From positions 39,883-103,882 of the forward strand of contig JANQLU010000036.1 of assembly GCA_028280445.1 (NCBI GenBank): a stretch of 64,000 nt of DNA. Reading direction: 5' to 3'. Made by a program: the position numbers and the translations under genes. Below the pieces are notes generated by a model, which did not search any database, was not told where the DNA came from, and saw only the letters and a program-made list of their open reading frames with translations. This DNA is from Pirellulaceae bacterium (GTDB lineage Bacteria > Planctomycetota > Planctomycetia > Pirellulales > Pirellulaceae). Of the stretch, positions 27,195-36,329 are shown piece after piece (position 1 is the first letter of the stretch; every line of letters starts with the position of its first letter).

Positions 27195-28352
27195 ATGGGA
27201 AAATATTTGTTTACAAGTGAATCCGTATCGATGGGGCATCCCGACAAATTGGCGGATCAAATCTCTGACGCCATTTTGGATGCGATGTTAGCGCAAGATC
27301 CCATGAGCCGGGTAGCTTGTGAAACGATGGTTACCACTGAATTGGCGGTCATTGCGGGTGAAATCACCAGCTCGGCTGACGTCAATATCGAGGAAATTGT
27401 TCGCGGCGTGATGCGTGATGTTGGTTACAACGACGCAGCCACCGGCATTGGCGCTGACACTTGTGACGTTGTCGTCAAACTGGACAAACAAAGTCCTGAT
27501 ATCGCGATGGGCGTTGACCGAGATGGCGCGGGTGACCAAGGGTTGATGTTTGGTTTCGCATGCGACGATACCGAAGAACTCATGCCGTTGCCAATCGCGC
27601 TATCCCATCAAATCCTGGAACGACTCAACGACGCACGTTTTAGTGGAAAAGTTGACTGGTTGCGGCCAGATAGCAAAAGCCAGGTCAGCGTTGAGTACGA
27701 TGGCCACACACCGGTTCGAATCGACACGGTGGTTGTCTCGACACAACACGCTCCCCATGTAACCAACGAGCAAATCTACGATTTTGTGGTCAATGAAATC
27801 ATCAATCCTTGCTTGCCCGCGGATTTGAATCATGGCGATATCACTTACCACATCAATCCGACTGGAAAATTCGAGATTGGTGGACCTCATGGAGACTGTG
27901 GACTGACTGGTCGCAAAATCATCGTTGACACTTACGGCGGTTGGGGCCGGCACGGTGGCGGTGCATTTAGCGGTAAAGATTCAACGAAAGTTGATCGCAG
28001 TGCAGCCTACATGGCCAGACACGTTGCCAAAAACATTGTCGCCAGTGGTTTAGCAAAACGCTGCGAAGTCCAACTGGCTTATGCCATCGGCGTTGCAGAT
28101 CCTGTCAGCGTCCACGTTGATACTCAAGGCACTGGAAAAGTCGACGATGCGGTGATTTGTGAAGTTGTCCGCGAACACTTTCCCTTGTCGCCCAAAGGGA
28201 TCATTGAATATTTGCAACTGCGTCGGCCGATATTCAGAAAAACAGCTGCCGGCGGCCATTTCGGCAGAAACGAACCCGAGTTCACTTGGGAAAATACGGA
28301 TAACGCATCGCAACTGTCAGAAAAAGCGATGGCGGTTTCGTCAAACGCTTGA
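27195..28352 (+). CDS. metK: S-adenosylmethionine synthetase
   Basis: 385 residues from ATG at 27195, preceded by GAGGAA as ribosome-binding site; the longer frame from 27141 reads through the leader. It makes S-adenosylmethionine from methionine and ATP. Motifs: [26 protein letters not shown], the ATP-binding [18 protein letters not shown], and the methionine-loop region. Length equals the family norm. It is followed by a bidirectional terminator. Confidence 0.97.
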   Translation: MGKYLFTSESVSMGHPDKLADQISDAILDAMLAQDPMSRVACETMVTTELAVIAGEITSSADVNIEEIVRGVMRDVGYNDAATGIGADTCDVVVKLDKQSPDIAMGVDRDGAGDQGLMFGFACDDTEELMPLPIALSHQILERLNDARFSGKVDWLRPDSKSQVSVEYDGHTPVRIDTVVVSTQHAPHVTNEQIYDFVVNEIINPCLPADLNHGDITYHINPTGKFEIGGPHGDCGLTGRKIIVDTYGGWGRHGGGAFSGKDSTKVDRSAAYMARHVAKNIVASGLAKRCEVQLAYAIGVADPVSVHVDTQGTGKVDDAVICEVVREHFPLSPKGIIEYLQLRRPIFRKTAAGGHFGRNEPEFTWENTDNASQLSEKAMAVSSNA

Positions 28353-28385
28353 TTCGAAACAAAGACTTTCTCTGAACAAACTAAT

Positions 28386-28419
28386 AAAAAAGCCAGGCTT
28401 GATTGAGCCTGGCTTTTTT
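28386..28419. terminator. Bidirectional terminator between metK and the coiled-coil gene
   Basis: AAAAAAGCCAGGCT (28386-28399) and AGCCTGGCTTTTTT (28406-28419) form a perfect 14-bp stem with a 6-nt loop. Each side ends in a T-run on its own strand, so it can terminate both converging genes. Confidence 0.93.
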
Positions 28420-28449
28420 CGTTTTAGGTTTCAAAAATGTTGCGTCAAT

Positions 28450-29895
28450 CTAGCGACGATCAAACGCACTGCCTCGACGTTGGAAACCTCTGGTTTCGTT
28501 GATCACGTCTTGTTTGTTGTTGCCAATTCGATGGTCCAGTTTTTCCATTTTGCCTCGGACTTGAACACCCATCAAATTGATGAAACGTCGGAGCGACATT
28601 TCCTCGACGTTATATTCTTTGGCCTGTTTGCGATAATAGGTAAACGCCGCATTGATCTCTTTGTTTTTGCCAGTATTAAAACCGGTCACCAGGTATCGCG
28701 TATTGGAATCGATTTCTCCGCGGCGTCGGCCATCTTCGTCGTGAATGGCGACGATGACGCCACCATTTTGTCTAACCAATCCCTCGAATCGAATACGATC
28801 TGATCGCCCATCGCCATCCAGGTCAATCAATCCGGCAACGGCGATTGGGACGCGATAGCCGGGATCCCATGTTGGCGACAAAATGTGATCGCCGGGCAAA
28901 ATGGGATTGCCTGCCGAACGTTCGTGAATTCGTGCATCCGCGATGTGATCGCTATCACCAGCGATGCGGGTGACTTCGATTTTCGCCTTGGGTTCCGCTG
29001 TTTCGAAATTCGTTTCCGTACGATCGTAGACCAGGAAATTTTGTTTGATTCGCAAATGGTCAGCTTTGCCAAGATTCACTTGGACAAACTCGCCCTGTTT
29101 ATCAACGCTGATGATCCGGCCATCTGGAATCGAGTTGTTGGTAGCCGTCAATTTTTTGAGCTGCGTCTGTAGCTCGGTGTTTTCATTTTTCAGCTTGTTA
29201 ATGTTCGTCTGGAGCAAATTCACTTGATTGTTGTGGGTAACGATCAATTCATCGTTCTTTTTACCTGCGGCAACAATGGCGTCGCGATTTTCTTTGTCAG
29301 CTGTTTTCAGTTGTTCGACGGTTTTTTTGAAACCGTCAGTTGCAGTCTTCAAATCCCCTTGAGCTGTCGTCAGCTTGGTTGTCAGCGTTGTGATAACGCC
29401 GTCTTTTTGATTCAATTGTTGTTTCGTCTGTGCCTGAAGCGTTTCGTATTTATTTTGGGCAACGGTCAGATCATTGTGTTTGGTTGACAAAACAGAACTG
29501 AGGCTTTCGACCACATTCATATAGGTTGGGTTCGTGCCGCTGCTGTCTTCGGTGCTGATTTTCTGTCCAACGATTTGTTGGTAGGCGTCGTCCAACGATT
29601 TGAGAGATTCGACAGCTTTTTGGTCACTCGAGCCTTTGACACCGTTTTTCAGTTGGTTCAGTTCACCAAATTTGGAATCTGCCGTCCCAACCTGTGCTTT
29701 GCAGATTTCGACAAGCTGAATCCATGTGCGTTCTCGCGCCTCAGCCTTGGTTGATTTGTCGTTTGCAACGGTCAGCTGATCATTCAGCTCGTTGGCTCGC
29801 ATAAACATCCAAACCGCGATACCACCAGTCACAAACAGCAAAATCGTCAAAATAATGATGGTAAACAGAAAGCCTTGTGAATCTCGGGATGCCAT
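28450..29895 (-). CDS. Membrane-anchored coiled-coil protein, function unknown
   Basis: 481 residues. One N-terminal membrane helix (about 9-31, LFTIIILTILLFVTGGIAV) is followed by a long coiled coil (about 35-275) rich in Gln, Lys and Thr. Then comes a globular C-terminal part with a small beta-domain (about 278-380, GRIISVDKQGEFVQVNLG) and a basic tail. Topology with the bulk outside the cytoplasm is an inference. LDGDGRSDRIRFEG contains a DxDxDGxxD-like calcium loop. I recognise the layout from planctomycete hypothetical proteins but no assigned function. Confidence 0.8.
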   Translation of the reverse strand: MASRDSQGFLFTIIILTILLFVTGGIAVWMFMRANELNDQLTVANDKSTKAEARERTWIQLVEICKAQVGTADSKFGELNQLKNGVKGSSDQKAVESLKSLDDAYQQIVGQKISTEDSSGTNPTYMNVVESLSSVLSTKHNDLTVAQNKYETLQAQTKQQLNQKDGVITTLTTKLTTAQGDLKTATDGFKKTVEQLKTADKENRDAIVAAGKKNDELIVTHNNQVNLLQTNINKLKNENTELQTQLKKLTATNNSIPDGRIISVDKQGEFVQVNLGKADHLRIKQNFLVYDRTETNFETAEPKAKIEVTRIAGDSDHIADARIHERSAGNPILPGDHILSPTWDPGYRVPIAVAGLIDLDGDGRSDRIRFEGLVRQNGGVIVAIHDEDGRRRGEIDSNTRYLVTGFNTGKNKEINAAFTYYRKQAKEYNVEEMSLRRFINLMGVQVRGKMEKLDHRIGNNKQDVINETRGFQRRGSAFDRR

Positions 29896-30378
29896 TGAAA
29901 ACTCCTCAATTGTCCGAATGCCAAATATGGCTAATTGTCACCCAGAATGATCAGAACGTCCGAATAGTTATCGGTAAAAACGAGGATGTCATGGAGCTTT
30001 GATTTTACCAGTCCACGCGATCCAACGATGTAAATTTAGCCTTGGATTCATTCTAAATACGGCAAAAACAGGTGTCAAACAAACAAAAATCGTCAAACGA
30101 GGAAAGAGACAGAAGTTACGCAACTATATCGATTTTTCAGATTGATCCAGTTTTGATTCCTCCAAAGTGACTAAGAATGTGCATCAAAGCGCAAGAAGTG
30201 GATTTTCGTGTCTGTCACGTATATCTCTGTTTGGGAGTAGTCAACTCGCAAATATCCAGAGTTGTGGATATAATTGGTCTCATCTCTTGCTCACAAGGCG
30301 GATCGTGAGTTTTGAGATAATGTATTTTTCTGAATGGACTTGATGTCGATTGGTAGCGATTTCGTTTGACGAGAATGT
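29896..30378. other. Intergenic region between divergent genes
   Basis: The gap separates the coiled-coil gene (-) and coaE (+) and must hold both promoters. It contains none of the four repeat families. No open frame with a ribosome-binding site or recognisable motif was seen. Confidence 0.5.
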
Positions 30379-30966
30379 ATGATCGTCATTGGCATAATTG
30401 GAGGTATCGCCAGCGGAAAATCGTTTGTTGCGAAGATATTCGAGAGCTTTGGAGCGTATCGAATCGACGCGGACCAACTCGGTCATCAGGTACTGGCTGA
30501 AAAAGAAACAATTCAACGGATCAAAGACATTTGGGGAGATCGTGTTTTTGATTCCAACGGAAACGTTTCTCGCCCTCGTTTGGCGGAAATCGTTTTCGAA
30601 TGTCATTCCGAACTTCAGAAATTGGAGCAAATTACCCATCCGAGAATAGAGTCGCTAATCATTCAATCTTTGGCCCAACTGACGGGCAACCATCCTGCCG
30701 TTGTCATTGACGCACCTGTCCTGATAAAAGCGGGCTGGCATCAACATTGCGACAAAATCGTATTCGTTGAGTGTTCGTTGGAATGCCGAATTGAACGCGC
30801 GATTTTGCGTGGCTGGACGCAAGAAATGTTCGAGCGACGTGAGGCTTCTCAGACACCTCTAGAAGCCAAAAAAGCGTTGGCAACCGATGTTGTTCAGAAT
30901 TCGTCGGATTCTGATCAGATTCAGCGTCAACTTCGCGAACTCTGGAATCGTTGGGAATTGCGCTAA
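30379..30966 (+). CDS. coaE: Dephospho-CoA kinase
   Basis: 195 residues. It performs the last step of coenzyme A synthesis, phosphorylating the ribose 3' hydroxyl. The P-loop GGIASGKS is at 8-15; IDADQLGHQVL and SRPRLAEIVF are the CoA-binding helices; THPRIESLI follows the family pattern. It begins a plus-strand run coaE-rho-ribH-nusB, with rho starting 158 bases later. Confidence 0.95.
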   Translation: MIVIGIIGGIASGKSFVAKIFESFGAYRIDADQLGHQVLAEKETIQRIKDIWGDRVFDSNGNVSRPRLAEIVFECHSELQKLEQITHPRIESLIIQSLAQLTGNHPAVVIDAPVLIKAGWHQHCDKIVFVECSLECRIERAILRGWTQEMFERREASQTPLEAKKALATDVVQNSSDSDQIQRQLRELWNRWELR

Positions 30967-30990
30967 TTGGATGCCCAAAGGGGATCATCG

Positions 30991-31119
30991 ATGATGCGGC
31001 CTGACAATTCTTCCCACCAGAAACTTTTCGAACACTGCGCAAACCACAACTTTTCCAAAAGTCCCCTGGTGAGTGCAAAAAACCGTACCGCACGTTCCGT
31101 GTTGGCGCGGCAGGAATGA
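30991..31119 (+). CDS. Possible rho leader peptide (42 residues)
   Basis: ATG at 30991 is preceded by AAAGGGGA (30977-30984), one of the better ribosome-binding sites in the window. The frame runs to TGA at 31117-31119, four bases before the rho ATG, and rho's own site (CAGGA) lies inside its last codons. The peptide (starting [11 protein letters not shown]) has no known motif. E. coli rho also has a short upstream frame, rhoL, so a leader role is possible, but coding is unproved. Confidence 0.35.
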   Translation: MMRPDNSSHQKLFEHCANHNFSKSPLVSAKNRTARSVLARQE

Positions 31120-31123
31120 TCCT

Positions 31124-32599
31124 ATGAATAATCGAAACGACACTCGTCAGCAATCAACGCGACGTCCTCCACTGCGTAAACGCAATCATGGCCCCCATTT
31201 TGAATCGGATCCGCAAACCAACGAAAAACTGAAAGAACTCGAAGCAGAAGGCGATCCGATTTCGTTAGCGGAAAAAATTGCAGACGAAGTCACTCAACCT
31301 GAACAAGCAAAATCGAATTCTGAAGTTGAAAAAATCAACGTGACAGAACTTCAACGCATGCCTTTGAAAGAACTGGCCCAACAGGCGGTGGCAGAAGGCG
31401 TTTCCAATACGGACAACATGCAACGTGAAGATCTGATTTTTCACATTTTGAAACAAAGAGTTAAAACTAAAGGCATGATGTACGGCGAAGGAACATTGGA
31501 AATCTTACCCGACGGATTCGGGTTTTTGCGCAGCCCCAAATTCCACTATTTGAGCTGTCCAGATGATATTTACGTTTCTCCCAGTCAGATTCGGAAATTT
31601 AATCTCAAGACGGGAGCCATTGTCGGTGGCCAAATCCGCCCACCGAAAGAAAAAGAACGCTACTTTGCGTTACTTCGTGTCGAAAAAATAAACGAACGTT
31701 CACCCGAGGACCACGGAAAACTCCCGGGGTTTGACGACCTGACTCCGTTGCATCCCGACGAGCGAATCGTGATGGAACACGATTCAAAGGATATGTCGAC
31801 TCGCGTTGTTGACATGATCGCGCCTATCGGGTTTGGACAACGAGGTTTGATTGTCAGTCCGCCGAGAGCCGGCAAAACGATGCTCATGCAGTCGATGGCG
31901 CGTGCGGTTTTGACAAACTATCCAAATGTTTACGTTTTCATGCTCCTGATCGACGAACGTCCCGAAGAAGTCACGGACATGGAACGTGAGGTGCAAGGAG
32001 AAAATTGCGAAGTCGTTAGCTCGACATTCGATGAGCCACCGAGTCGACACATTCAAGTTGCCGAAATGGTTCTCGAAAAAGCCAAACGCATGGTGGAAAA
32101 CGGCGTCAACGTCGTTATTTTCCTGGATTCGATTACTCGGCTGGGACGCGCTTGGAATCAGGAATGCCCCCAATCTGGGAAAACACTGTCCGGCGGCCTC
32201 GACGCCAACGCGATGCAAAAGCCCAAATCATTTTTTGGCTCTGCGCGAAAGGTCGAAGAAGGTGGTTCACTGACGATTGTGGCAACCGCGTTGATCGACA
32301 CGGGCAGCCGAATGGACGAGGTCATTTTCGAAGAATTCAAAGGGACCGGTAACCTGGAAATCGTTTTAGATCGTTCATTGGTCGATCGCCGCGTCTGGCC
32401 AGCCATTGACATCAACGCCAGTGGAACTCGCCGAGAAGAAAAACTGCTCGACCCAGACGAATACGAAAGAATCTGTTTGATGCGTCGAGTCCTTAGCGAA
32501 ATCAATCCTCCGGATGCGATGCAAAAATTGACTGAAAAACTTCGCAAGACTACTAGCAATGCCGAATTTTTGATGAGTCTAAAAACGGGCAGTATCTAA
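31124..32599 (+). CDS. rho: Transcription termination factor Rho
   Basis: 491 residues from ATG at 31124 (CAGGA eight bases upstream). An extended, charged N-terminus (1-70) precedes the Rho N-terminal helical domain ([17 protein letters not shown]), the cold-shock RNA-binding domain ([16 protein letters not shown]), and the RecA-like ATPase with Walker [13 protein letters not shown] (about 245-256) and Walker [17 protein letters not shown]. Rho is a hexameric RNA helicase that ends transcription. It is encoded with coaE upstream and ribH/nusB downstream; nusB is another transcription-elongation factor. Confidence 0.97.
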   Translation: MNNRNDTRQQSTRRPPLRKRNHGPHFESDPQTNEKLKELEAEGDPISLAEKIADEVTQPEQAKSNSEVEKINVTELQRMPLKELAQQAVAEGVSNTDNMQREDLIFHILKQRVKTKGMMYGEGTLEILPDGFGFLRSPKFHYLSCPDDIYVSPSQIRKFNLKTGAIVGGQIRPPKEKERYFALLRVEKINERSPEDHGKLPGFDDLTPLHPDERIVMEHDSKDMSTRVVDMIAPIGFGQRGLIVSPPRAGKTMLMQSMARAVLTNYPNVYVFMLLIDERPEEVTDMEREVQGENCEVVSSTFDEPPSRHIQVAEMVLEKAKRMVENGVNVVIFLDSITRLGRAWNQECPQSGKTLSGGLDANAMQKPKSFFGSARKVEEGGSLTIVATALIDTGSRMDEVIFEEFKGTGNLEIVLDRSLVDRRVWPAIDINASGTRREEKLLDPDEYERICLMRRVLSEINPPDAMQKLTEKLRKTTSNAEFLMSLKTGSI

Positions 32600-32611
32600 C
32601 GTCGCCCTGCG

Positions 32612-32718
32612 TTAGCGCTGTCCGCTAAAACCTGGCGGTTGCCGATGATTCTTGCTCGCAGTTGACCGACGGCGTTTCGGCAACGGGCAACTTTTACATC
32701 AGTTGGGCCGACGCCAGG
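32612..32718 (+). ncRNA. Structured RNA between rho and ribH (candidate)
   Basis: A first hairpin is TTAGCG (32612-32617)/CGCTAA (32623-32628). A three-way junction follows: CCTGGCG (32631-32637)/CGCCAGG (32712-32718) closes it, GTTGCCGA (32638-32645)/TCGGCAAC (32677-32684) is the second stem, and GCAACT/AGTTGG-type pairing around 32687-32705 the third. GTTGCC can also pair with GGGCAAC just before TTTT, an alternative terminator-like state. Such mutually exclusive folds fit a regulatory leader for ribH-nusB, but it matches no riboswitch I know, including FMN. Confidence 0.4.
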
Positions 32719-32837
32719 GTCGTCACCTGCGAATACTCCACACTCGCCCAGTCAGTATCAGTTCACGGTTGTTCCGCCCTATCAAACTGGGCCAAGATGG
32801 GCAAAAATAGCAACAACTCTTAACGAAAAATACTCTT

Positions 32838-33329
32838 TTGATCGCAACGAGATCTCAATTGCCAAACGACATCCAGAACTCGGCAACCCAATTTGGCGAC
32901 AAAAAATTCGCAATTGTTGTCGCAAAATTCAACGAGGAAATCACCGGAAACCTGCTTTCGGGTGCCGTTGAGGCATTAACAGCCGCAGGCGTTCAGGACC
33001 AACATATCGATGTCGCGCGGGTCCCCGGGGCCTGGGAAATCCCGCTGGTCGCCAAAAAACTCGCGGGTCGCTCGGCCTATCACGCCATCATTTGCCTGGG
33101 TGCGGTCATTCGAGGCCAAACGAGTCACGACCAACATATCAACCATTTTGTCAGCACGGCTCTGGGAAATCTTGGACTGGAATTCGGTATCCCAATTACA
33201 TTCGGAATCCTCACATGTAACGACCGCCAACAGGCAATCGATCGAGCCGGTGGCTCAGTCGCTAACCGAGGCACGGATGCCGCGCTGGCAGCCATAGAAA
33301 TGTGTTGTCTCATGGATTCAATGGGTTAA
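32838..33329 (+). CDS. ribH: 6,7-dimethyl-8-ribityllumazine synthase
   Basis: 163 residues from TTG at 32838; TTG at 32859 is the alternative, since no ATG or GTG lies near. It condenses the two precursors of lumazine in riboflavin synthesis. Motifs: KFNEEITGNLLSGA, VPGAWEIPLVAKKLA, and GAVIRGQTSHDQHI, which carries the catalytic His. Length suits the icosahedral or pentameric enzyme. nusB starts seven bases later, a gene order widespread in bacteria. Confidence 0.95.
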   Translation: MIATRSQLPNDIQNSATQFGDKKFAIVVAKFNEEITGNLLSGAVEALTAAGVQDQHIDVARVPGAWEIPLVAKKLAGRSAYHAIICLGAVIRGQTSHDQHINHFVSTALGNLGLEFGIPITFGILTCNDRQQAIDRAGGSVANRGTDAALAAIEMCCLMDSMG

Positions 33330-33336
33330 CGCCGAT

Positions 33337-33759
33337 ATGCCTACTCGTCGAAAAGCCCGCGAAGTCGTCGTTCAGTTGTTGTTTAAAGACGATTTCAATC
33401 CCGAACAACGCAGCCGAGAGTCGGAGTTTATTCGCACGCGGTTGCAAAACAATGTCGCGATGGTCAAATTTGCGTCGGAGTTGCTCAACGGTGTCCGCAA
33501 CGAACGTGAAAACATTGATGCGGCAATCGAAAAATCACTTGAGAATTGGGATTTGAACCGTGTTTCAACAACCGATCGTTGCATCCTACGATTGGGAGTT
33601 CACGAAATCTTGAATACGGAAACTCCCCCAGCGGTCGTTGTCAATGAAGCGATCGAATTGGCAAAAAGGTTTGCGGACCAGCAATCCTACCGTTTTGTCA
33701 ACGGCGTATTGGATCGCATCATTCAATCGCGCCAAGCGTCGGCAGAACAACAGGATTGA
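33337..33759 (+). CDS. nusB: Transcription antitermination factor NusB
   Basis: 140 residues, all helical. Family features include RRKAREVVVQLLF at the start, STTDRCILRLGVHEIL in the middle and VVVNEAIELAKRF...RFVNGVLDRI near the end. NusB with NusE binds boxA and supports rRNA transcription. It is the last gene of the coaE-rho-ribH-nusB run; a family D repeat begins 16 bases after its stop. Confidence 0.96.
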   Translation: MPTRRKAREVVVQLLFKDDFNPEQRSRESEFIRTRLQNNVAMVKFASELLNGVRNERENIDAAIEKSLENWDLNRVSTTDRCILRLGVHEILNTETPPAVVVNEAIELAKRFADQQSYRFVNGVLDRIIQSRQASAEQQD

Positions 33760-33775
33760 TCCGTTTCGTGCGAGC

Positions 33776-34155
33776 GTGCCACTGGCTTTGCCAGTGATAT
33801 GGTTGGATCGTAGTAGTTAAGTACTTCAATTGAATGTTGAACTAAAAAACTGCAAATCAATGTGCAAATCACTGGCACGCAACGCTGGTAACGAAAATTT
33901 CATGGATTAAATAGAGCTTCTTGATGCCGAACGTCGTGGGTGCCACTGGCCTCTGCCAGTGCTGGGGTATCAAACCACCGATAAAAACGTCATGAATTGA
34001 ATTTGATCTAAGTGCTTGAAGCCAAGGAAACCGCAACCACTGGCTGGGGCCAGTGGCACCCAAGCGACCACCCAAAACTTAAGAAACCAACGACGCAACA
34101 ACGAAAATCGCTCAAAAACCGGAAAGCTATTTTTCGTTACCAGCGTTAAGTGGCA
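33776..34155. repeat. Two family D palindromic repeats, nested
   Basis: Copy 1 spans 33776-33881 and copy 2 spans 33938-34061; both have GCCACTGG...CCAGTG-type ends facing inwards. The stretch AACGCTGGTAACGAAAAT after copy 1 (about 33881-33898) recurs inverted at about 34132-34150, together with a third GTGCCACT-like end. A second element therefore seems to surround copy 2. The segment is non-coding. Confidence 0.75.
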
Positions 34156-34187
34156 CCCAAGCGAAAGCCATGTGAGACCGGCTGCAA

Positions 34188-34270
34188 TCGTAACCCGAAG
34201 CGTGAGCGAGGGACACATTCCACAGCACATCTGCGCGGTTGTTGGTCCCTCGCTCACGCTTCGGGTTGTG
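34188..34270. repeat. Family C palindromic repeat
   Basis: Left arm TAACCCGAAGCGTGAGCGAG and right arm CTCGCTCACGCTTCGGGTT face each other around about 35 bases. It lies 35 bases past the stop of the protease gene and could act as its terminator. With the family D copies it explains almost all of the gap 33760-34304. Confidence 0.85.
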
Positions 34271-34304
34271 ATCTATCATTCCACGCGACCATCAATGAAG
34301 CTGC

Positions 34305-35483
34305 CTATTTGCGAGCTTGGATGACGACATTCAATCGATGAGTCGTACCGTTTCGGTAAATCAACATCGGAACTTTTTGATTCAACTTGGTTAAGTTGAC
34401 TTCGTTCACCAGGTGGCTGTCGTTTTCGATTCGTTTATTGTTGTATCGCAAGATCACATCACCGATGCGGACATCGATTTTGCTGGCGGGTGAACCGGGG
34501 GTGATTGCTGTTACCCGTGCCCCAAAAACGGTCGTCAAACCGATCGATTTTGCTTTGGTTGCGGAATACTTCGAATCCAGAGATACCCCCAAAAAACCGC
34601 GTTGTACGCGTCCGTAATCGATCAGATCGATGACGACTTTCATCACCATGTTGATGGGAATCGCGAAACCGATCCCTTCGTTGTGGCCCGAGTTACTGGC
34701 AATCGCCGTATTCACTCCGATCAGCTCGCCCTGGATATTCAGCAGCGGACCACCACTATTTCCCGGATTGATCGCGGCATCGGTCTGAATAAAATCTTGC
34801 AGCCGCACACCGCTGTCGCCGAGATCCAGATCGCGACGTCCTTTGGCACTGATGATGCCCATGCTGACACTGTGGTTCAATCCAAACGGACTGCCAACGG
34901 CGATCACAAAATCCCCGACTTCGGCCTTACTCGAATTTCCGATTCGACTGTTCATGAATTTCGTTTCGCTGGTAAACAAAACAGCGAGATCGGTATCTCG
35001 ATCGGATCGCAGGTCTGTCGGACGAAAAAACCGACCATCGTGCGATTGAATCAGGATTGACGACAGTTTGGCGTCAGCGACAACATGGCGATTGGTAACG
35101 ACAAACAACTTTCCACGATGTTTGATGATTACACCGGCACCGGCTTCTTCGATTCTCGTCAACCCACCGTTTCGCTTTTGAACCGACTTTTGCGCTTCGA
35201 TGTGAACGACCGTCGGCTGACAAACCTTGACCACTGATTTGATCAACCGGTTAAATTTCAGGTAGGGAGCGGCTTGTTTGGCAAGATTTGCATAAGCATC
35301 AAAATTTTGCTCGTCTTTCAAACTCGTTTCTTTGGAAACCAGAGGCCGACGAACCGTCGAGTTAATGTTTTGTCCTGTCACCGTCGAGCAAAATACGGTT
35401 GACCAGGCAGCGAAAAACAAAAGAAGTAAAACTCCTGAAATATTCCAGAAGCATATCGGCTGTGGTGATTTGTTATGTTTCAT
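34305..35483 (-). CDS. HtrA/DegP-like serine protease (S1C family) with one PDZ domain
   Basis: 392 residues. An N-terminal signal or anchor segment (about 11-33, FWNISGVLLLLFFAAW) directs it to the periplasm. The trypsin-like domain (about 80-285) has the complete triad: His133 (TNRHVVAD), Asp165 (DRDTDLAVL) and Ser243 (PGNSGGPL). One PDZ domain follows (about 290-385, RVGDVILRYNNKRI and similar). It probably degrades or refolds damaged envelope proteins. It is transcribed alone on the minus strand. Confidence 0.95.
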   Translation of the reverse strand: MKHNKSPQPICFWNISGVLLLLFFAAWSTVFCSTVTGQNINSTVRRPLVSKETSLKDEQNFDAYANLAKQAAPYLKFNRLIKSVVKVCQPTVVHIEAQKSVQKRNGGLTRIEEAGAGVIIKHRGKLFVVTNRHVVADAKLSSILIQSHDGRFFRPTDLRSDRDTDLAVLFTSETKFMNSRIGNSSKAEVGDFVIAVGSPFGLNHSVSMGIISAKGRRDLDLGDSGVRLQDFIQTDAAINPGNSGGPLLNIQGELIGVNTAIASNSGHNEGIGFAIPINMVMKVVIDLIDYGRVQRGFLGVSLDSKYSATKAKSIGLTTVFGARVTAITPGSPASKIDVRIGDVILRYNNKRIENDSHLVNEVNLTKLNQKVPMLIYRNGTTHRLNVVIQARK

Positions 35484-35593
35484 GAATTCGAGCAGGACAA
35501 GTTCGGCGTAATTGTATGGGTCAAGTCGCTGCGTCGAACCTTTTTTCGATTCAGCGAAACAGAATTCTCTGACAGGGAGTCCGATTGTAACGA

Positions 35594-36004
35594 TTAGGAA
35601 ATATTCACATCAAAATCGATGTTGGTGTCACTCGGCCAATCGGTTCCCTGTGGACCTGCTTCTTCCGCCTTGCGTTGACAATCAATACAAAGCGTGGCGT
35701 AGGGCAGCGCTTGCAGGCGTGCCTTGGGAATATTTTTGCGACAGGCTTCGCATTTGCCATACGAACCGTCTTTCATTTTCTCCAGCGCAATTTCGATGCT
35801 CGCCAACTCGCGATTCTCGACTTCGGCCAATTGCGAATTCAGTTCGTCGTTGGAGCTGTCCATGGCAAAATCCACAACATCCCCGACGGTCTCCTGTCGC
35901 ATTTTCTGCAACATGCTGAAATCGCCGTTCGAAGCTTTGCGAAGCGCTTCGCGACGTTGTAACAAAAGCTGTTGAACTTCATTTAAAAAATCTTGGCGAG
36001 CCAT
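35594..36004 (-). CDS. DksA/TraR-type zinc-finger protein
   Basis: 136 residues. An N-terminal helical coiled coil precedes the four-cysteine finger, CEAC (GKCEACRKNIPKARL) and CIDC. DksA-like proteins bind the RNA-polymerase secondary channel and modulate initiation; members of this shorter type differ in tip residues, so that action is likely but not certain. It is divergent from the FHA coiled-coil gene. Confidence 0.9.
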   Translation of the reverse strand: MARQDFLNEVQQLLLQRREALRKASNGDFSMLQKMRQETVGDVVDFAMDSSNDELNSQLAEVENRELASIEIALEKMKDGSYGKCEACRKNIPKARLQALPYATLCIDCQRKAEEAGPQGTDWPSDTNIDFDVNIS

Positions 36005-36329
36005 TTCGTTTCCCCAGGACGCTGGATTTAATCAAATTCAAATGCACCGCATCGTTATTTGGTGGACGCTTAAATTAAGCATGCCAGGATCAACCACGCG
36101 TGGCGATTTCAATAAATTCTGAATTCCGTGTCTGACATTCAACCGATTTTCTTGCGCAATCCGTCCAATCGTTTCATCTAGCGACTGTGATTCCCCTCCG
36201 ATCCCACCGTGACTCGAGATCGCGAAAAACCTGATGATTATGACCGTTAATCGCAATTTGCTACCTCGCGGGAATGTAGATCTATTTCCTAAAGCCCACC
36301 CGTTTGACCCGTCATTAGCCAAAAGCTAG
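36005..36329. promoter_or_regulatory. Divergent promoter region between the DksA-like and FHA genes
   Basis: This gap must contain both promoters. It holds no copy of the repeat families. A 94-codon minus-strand frame (36038-36322) fills it but shows no ribosome-binding site or motif and would leave no room for control sequences, so I do not call it. GC content is close to that of the neighbours. Confidence 0.4.

Noticed and set aside
36038..36322. 94-codon minus-strand frame between the DksA-like and FHA genes
   Set aside because: No ribosome-binding site, no motif, and it would occupy the whole divergent promoter region. No GC or codon pattern argues for coding.
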